Assembly (NCBI RefSeq): GCF_036884655.1
Contig: NC_088340.1
Location: forward strand, 1,626,001 to 1,690,000
Direction of reading: 5' to 3'
DNA from: Musa acuminata AAA Group
Lineage: Eukaryota; Streptophyta; Magnoliopsida; Zingiberales; Musaceae
DNA length: 64,000 bases
Every line of letters starts with the position of its first letter. The first letter of the stretch is position 1. Below the pieces are notes generated by a model. It was not told where the DNA came from. It saw only the letters and a program-made list of their open reading frames with translations, and did no database searches. Positions 60,320 to 64,000 of the stretch are shown here, one piece after another. Made by a program: the position numbers and the translations under genes.

Positions 60320-63241
60320 TCACCTCCTCATGTTCTTCTTCCTGAAGAACATATCGAAAGCACGATCCACAAAGAGGAAGTAGGCAAATCTCCATGACCT
60401 CTTCAGTATCAAACAGCCCCAGAATACCCAGAACCCAAAGACAAACCCCAGCAGCATGGCAAGACCGAACCAGATGATGCTGTCTTCTTCATCCAAACCA
60501 TCTTCTTTTTCGGTTCCTGCACCGTCCGAGCAACCTCTGCTCAATGGAGGTCCACAGAGACCAGCATTTCCACTGTAGATGGATGGGTCATCAAGCGTTT
60601 GTATCTGATCACCTCTGGGAATCCGCCCTGACAAGTTGTTGTTGGAGAGATTCAACACGCTCAGGAATGCCAGATCTGCAATGCTTGCAGGAATTGGACC
60701 GGAGAGCTGATTCATGGAGAGATCAAGAAACTCCAGCCATTTCAGGTTGCCGATTGCCTGTGGAATCCTCCCGGATAAATGATTCCTCGATAGGTTGAGG
60801 AAGAGCAGCCCTGCAAGATTTGTCAGCTCCGTGGGGATCTCTCCCGAGAGAGAGTTGCTGGAGAGGTCGATACCTGTGACAAGTGAGAGTGTGCTATGGA
60901 ACATGAGCTCCCTCCCCTTCCAGATCATCTGAATGCTCTCCGAGTACCCCAGCGCGCTGAACTCTACAGCTCTTCCTTCTTGTCTTCTCGCCATAGCAGA
61001 TAGACCAGAGAAGCTCCTCGGTATGCTTCCCCTGAGATCGTTGTCTGCAAGGTCCAACACCTGCAGTGAGGCAAGCCGCGAGAGCTGTGGAGGGATGCTG
61101 CGACCGAACATGTTCGATCGCAACCTGAGAACTATCATGGACGGGAAGCTGTCCCCCACCCATGTCGGGATTTCTCCATGGAAGCCGTTCTCCCCCAGAT
61201 CCAGCGCAACGAGATGCCTGCACTGCTTCAGGGACGAGGGGAACTCCCCATTGAACCTGTTGCTGTTCAGGTGCAGTGACACGAGTGATGCATTGGAGCC
61301 CATCGAGCTTGGGATGCTCCCATGGAGATCGTTGTTTGCTAGATCGACGTACTGCATGGCTTCCGTGTCCAGCAAACAGTCGGGTAGCCTCCCTGAGAGG
61401 TGGTTGTTCGAGAGATCGAGGACCTGCAGACCGCTGAATCTGCAGAGCAAGGGGATGATGCTGCTGTCGATGAGGTTGTCCGAAAGCAGCAAGTACTGCA
61501 CGTCAGGCAAGTAAGTAGAGCTTGAATTCGTGATCTCTTCCCAGTCCACCGGGAGCATGGCCGTGAAAGAATTCCTGGAGAGATCAATGTAGTTGAGATC
61601 TGGATGTTGGACGAGCAACTTCCATACTTGGCCGGAGAGCTTGTTTCCGGACAAATCTAAGCTTTGAAGAGCCGAAAGTTCAGCTACTGTCGAAGGAAGT
61701 GATCCCGATATGCCATTGTTGCTCAGGTTAAGCCAAGCCAAGGAAACCAAGTTCCCAAGCTCTGCCGGAATGCTTCCTGTAAGATTGTTCGACGACAAAC
61801 TCAGGTAGTAGAGGTTCGTCATGTTCCCGAACTCTGGTGGAATTTTACCGGAGATTCTGTTGTCGTCCAAACGCAGGTTGGCGAGACTCCTCCATTCCAC
61901 CCAAGCCGGTGACAGAGTGCCGGTTAACTGGTTCCCAGGAAGGTACAAGGTCTCGAGCTGAGGATGAGCACCGAAAGCTTCTGATAGATCTCCACTGAAG
62001 TGGTTCCACCCCAAACTGATCCTTCGTATCCCTGTGCAGTTCTTCAGCCAAGCTGGTAGTCTTCCTGTGAAGTTGTTGTTATCTGCGTATAGATAGCGGA
62101 GAGTGGAGTTATTGCAGAGGAGGGGTGGCAGTTCCCCTGAGAAGCTGTTGTTGGTGAGTTGCGCTGTGCTCAGGAGGCCGTTCTTCCCTAGTTCCCCTGG
62201 AAGGCTACCTGAGAGCTTGTTGTTGATGACGATCAAAGATTGGAGCTTTGGGAGTGCAGAGATGGTGCTCGGTAACTCGCCGGAGAACTGGTTCTGGCTG
62301 ATGTCTAGGATCTCCAGAGTCGTCATGTTCCCAATCTCTGGCGGGATTGTGCCGCTTAGCCTGTTGTCAGAGAGTTCCAGCACGGTGAGCTGGGTGAGCC
62401 TGCCGATCTGGTGAGGAATGGGACCTGTGAACTGGTTGTCCAGGAGTTGCAGATCCTGCAATTTGGTCAGATTGCAGATCTCTTCCGGGATCGAGCCGGT
62501 GAGATTGGTCTGGCCGAGGCCCAGGCTTCTGAGCTCTCTGAGCTTGCCGATCTCCTTGGGGATTTGCCCGGTGAGTGGATTGTGATCCATCTGAAGCGAG
62601 AGAAGCTGCGTCCAATTGGCGAGAGCTTCCGGCATCAGCTCGGAGAATCCATTTCTCGATACGTCGAACACCTGAAGTCTCGTCAGCCTCGACAGAGATG
62701 AAGGCAGTACCCCGTCGAACTGGTTGTGGGAAAGATCCAAGTGCAGCAGCTTAGTGCAGCTTGTGATCGGAGAAGGGAATGGCCCGACGAGGTGGTTGTC
62801 GGAGAGAGTGAGATTAGTGAGCTGCGTGAGCATCGCGATCTCCTCGGGTACGGTTCCCTCGAGCTGGTTGAAGCTGAGATCCAAGAAGATGAGCTTGGAA
62901 GCAGCAGAGATGGCGGGGGGGACGCGGCCATGGAGGCTGTTGCCGTAGAGATCGAGGTGGGTGAGGTTAGGGAGGGCAGAGAAGTCGAGATCGAGGAGGG
63001 TGCCGTTGAGGCCGGAAGAGGGCAAGCGTAGCTGCACGAGGCTGCCGGCGGCGTCGCAGCGGACGCCGAACCAGTTGCATGGGGTCGTGGCGTTGGTGAG
63101 CGACCATGAGCTGAGCGTGTCGGGTTGGAACAAGCTGGTCTTCCAATTCACGAGAGCCTCTGCTGCTGTCGCAGCTCCAGTTTCTGCAGTGCAAGTCGGT
63201 AGGAGGAAGAGGAAGAAAGGAAGGAATTGGATTGGCTTCAT
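60320..63241 (-). CDS. Leucine-rich repeat receptor-like protein (RLP), no kinase
   Basis: Cell-surface receptor-like protein; such proteins sense microbial or peptide signals with SOBIR1/BAK1-type partners (family knowledge). Single exon, 973 residues. A signal peptide (about 1-20, FLPFFLFLLPTCTA) and an LRR N-cap with CNWFGVRC precede a long array of extracellular LRRs of the LxxLxLxxNxLxGxIP type, roughly 30 repeats. A non-LRR island (about 745-785, EFSALGYSESIQMIWKGREL) breaks the array before the last four repeats, a hallmark of RLPs. An NAGLCGPPLSRGC C-cap, an acidic juxtamembrane stretch (EKEDGLDEEDS), one transmembrane helix (IIWFGLAMLLGFVFGFWVFW) and a cytosolic tail of about 30 residues follow. 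There is no kinase domain. The ligand is unknown. Confidence 0.95.
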   Translation of the reverse strand: MKPIQFLPFFLFLLPTCTAETGAATAAEALVNWKTSLFQPDTLSSWSLTNATTPCNWFGVRCDAAGSLVQLRLPSSGLNGTLLDLDFSALPNLTHLDLYGNSLHGRVPPAISAASKLIFLDLSFNQLEGTVPEEIAMLTQLTNLTLSDNHLVGPFPSPITSCTKLLHLDLSHNQFDGVLPSSLSRLTRLQVFDVSRNGFSELMPEALANWTQLLSLQMDHNPLTGQIPKEIGKLRELRSLGLGQTNLTGSIPEEICNLTKLQDLQLLDNQFTGPIPHQIGRLTQLTVLELSDNRLSGTIPPEIGNMTTLEILDISQNQFSGELPSTISALPKLQSLIVINNKLSGSLPGELGKNGLLSTAQLTNNSFSGELPPLLCNNSTLRYLYADNNNFTGRLPAWLKNCTGIRRISLGWNHFSGDLSEAFGAHPQLETLYLPGNQLTGTLSPAWVEWRSLANLRLDDNRISGKIPPEFGNMTNLYYLSLSSNNLTGSIPAELGNLVSLAWLNLSNNGISGSLPSTVAELSALQSLDLSGNKLSGQVWKLLVQHPDLNYIDLSRNSFTAMLPVDWEEITNSSSTYLPDVQYLLLSDNLIDSSIIPLLCRFSGLQVLDLSNNHLSGRLPDCLLDTEAMQYVDLANNDLHGSIPSSMGSNASLVSLHLNSNRFNGEFPSSLKQCRHLVALDLGENGFHGEIPTWVGDSFPSMIVLRLRSNMFGRSIPPQLSRLASLQVLDLADNDLRGSIPRSFSGLSAMARRQEGRAVEFSALGYSESIQMIWKGRELMFHSTLSLVTGIDLSSNSLSGEIPTELTNLAGLLFLNLSRNHLSGRIPQAIGNLKWLEFLDLSMNQLSGPIPASIADLAFLSVLNLSNNNLSGRIPRGDQIQTLDDPSIYSGNAGLCGPPLSRGCSDGAGTEKEDGLDEEDSIIWFGLAMLLGFVFGFWVFWGCLILKRSWRFAYFLFVDRAFDMFFRKKNMRR

Positions 63242-63676
63242 GGCGTTCGATCGGGAACGAGACGAAGCTGTTGTTGGTCCTTAACCATTTCCCGGAGCTG
63301 AAAGGTCCGCAGCTTCGGGAAGTCAGCACATCAACGCAGAAAAGTCAAAATTACAATGCAGAGAGCATTGTATTTTGACCAACTGAAAAAAAAACAATTT
63401 ATAATAATTTATATGCCTTTATGATTCTTAATGAATCTATAATAATTTTAAATATGAGATTTTATATTAATAAAATAATTATATGCCTTTAAAATTTTAA
63501 TTTATTTCTAAAAATTATTCATTTAATATCCATATATTTTTATTATCATTAAAGATCTTATTAATAATAAACAAAATAATTTATTTTACTATGTAAGCTA
63601 ATTATCATCTTCATACCTCACCATTATCTAATATATTTAAAGATAAGGGAAGGGAAGGGAAGAGAAGAAGAGAAAG
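63242..63676. promoter_or_regulatory. Divergent promoter region: RLP (-) and plastid protein (+)
   Basis: 435 bp, AT-rich in the middle, between two head-to-head start codons. A GGGAAGGGAAGAGAAGAAG purine tract lies just before the right-hand ATG, likely 5'UTR. Confidence 0.4.
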
Positions 63677-63939
63677 ATGGAGATGTCCTCAACTGCAGCA
63701 GTTCACTGCTGTCCGATTCCCTCCGTCTCCAAGCCTCGACCCTCACCACTCTCTTCTCTCATGCTACAAGCAAAAGGCTTCCTTCTCTCTTCCTTGGCTC
63801 CTTTGGGCCTTGCCATAGTTCTTAGCTCTCCCTTGCCCTCCGTTGCAGCACTCCCTTATCCTAATCCTCAGTCTCCTCCTTCCTCACCTGCCACTCCCTA
63901 CGCGCAGTCTCAGAAGCTGCAGCTAGGGCTAGAGAATGG
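63677..63939 (+). CDS. First exon of a probable thylakoid-lumen protein (perhaps DUF1499 family), truncated by window end
   Basis: ATG at 63677 opens 87 codons plus two bases, ending at a GG/GTACAT donor. The N terminus is Ser/Pro-rich (MEMSSTAAVHCCPIPSVSKP), as in chloroplast transit peptides. A hydrophobic stretch with an AxA-type site follows (LAPLGLAIVLSSPLPSVAAL), suggesting bipartite routing to the thylakoid lumen. The segment QKLQLGLENG just before the donor recalls the beginning of plant DUF1499 lumen proteins; that assignment is from memory and weak. The rest lies beyond base 64000. Confidence 0.6.
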
Positions 63940-64000
63940 GTACATTCATTCCTACTGCCTACTCCGTTTCTTCCTTCTCCTTTGTTCGTCACAGGCCAAA

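Overview
This is a 64-kb piece of a plant nuclear chromosome. The genes have spliced structures with AT-rich introns, there is a nuclear-type tRNA-Ala, and the gene families are all land-plant ones. GC-rich third positions in the CHX, PHT1, pirin and LRR genes, together with the retrotransposon LTR types, suggest a monocot. I would guess the banana family (Musaceae), from general familiarity rather than a search.

Layout. 1-11,080 (minus): an 11-exon prolyl 4-hydroxylase whose 3' end lies outside the window. Its introns hold an LTR with a primer-binding site, a hAT-like element and a 5'-truncated LINE with target-site duplications. 12,081-13,635 (minus): a complete 7-exon pirin-like gene. 15,218-17,224 (minus): ribosomal protein eL32. 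18,145-20,877 (plus): a CHX cation/H+ exchanger. 21,375-22,561 (plus): exons of a KNL2-type SANTA-domain gene that looks degenerate. 27,336-29,372 (minus): a bHLH transcription factor. 29.4-36 kb: mostly non-coding, with long AT microsatellites, a diverged 300-bp duplication, an exact 73-bp tandem duplication and some unassigned coding-like stretches. 36,075-41,341 (minus): a G3BP-like NTF2/RRM protein. 41,808-41,880 (plus): tRNA-Ala(AGC). 42,224-43,825 (plus): a PHT1 phosphate transporter. 44,520-46,924 (plus): an E/DYW pentatricopeptide protein. 48,746-57,697 (plus): a 14-exon DUF1664 protein. 58.1-58.6 kb: an LTR-like GC-rich fragment. 60,320-63,241 (minus): an LRR receptor-like protein without a kinase. 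63,677 to the end (plus): first exon of a probable plastid/thylakoid-lumen protein.

The genes do not form a pathway; this is ordinary mixed euchromatin. Exons were assembled by hand from splice signals, reading-frame continuity and family resemblance, and most assemblies close perfectly in frame. I found no convincing undescribed multi-gene system. The best leads are the KNL2/SANTA remnant, three GC-AG introns in three genes, the LINE insertion with its footprint, an unassigned coding-like region at 31.7-32.6 kb, and several recent local duplications.
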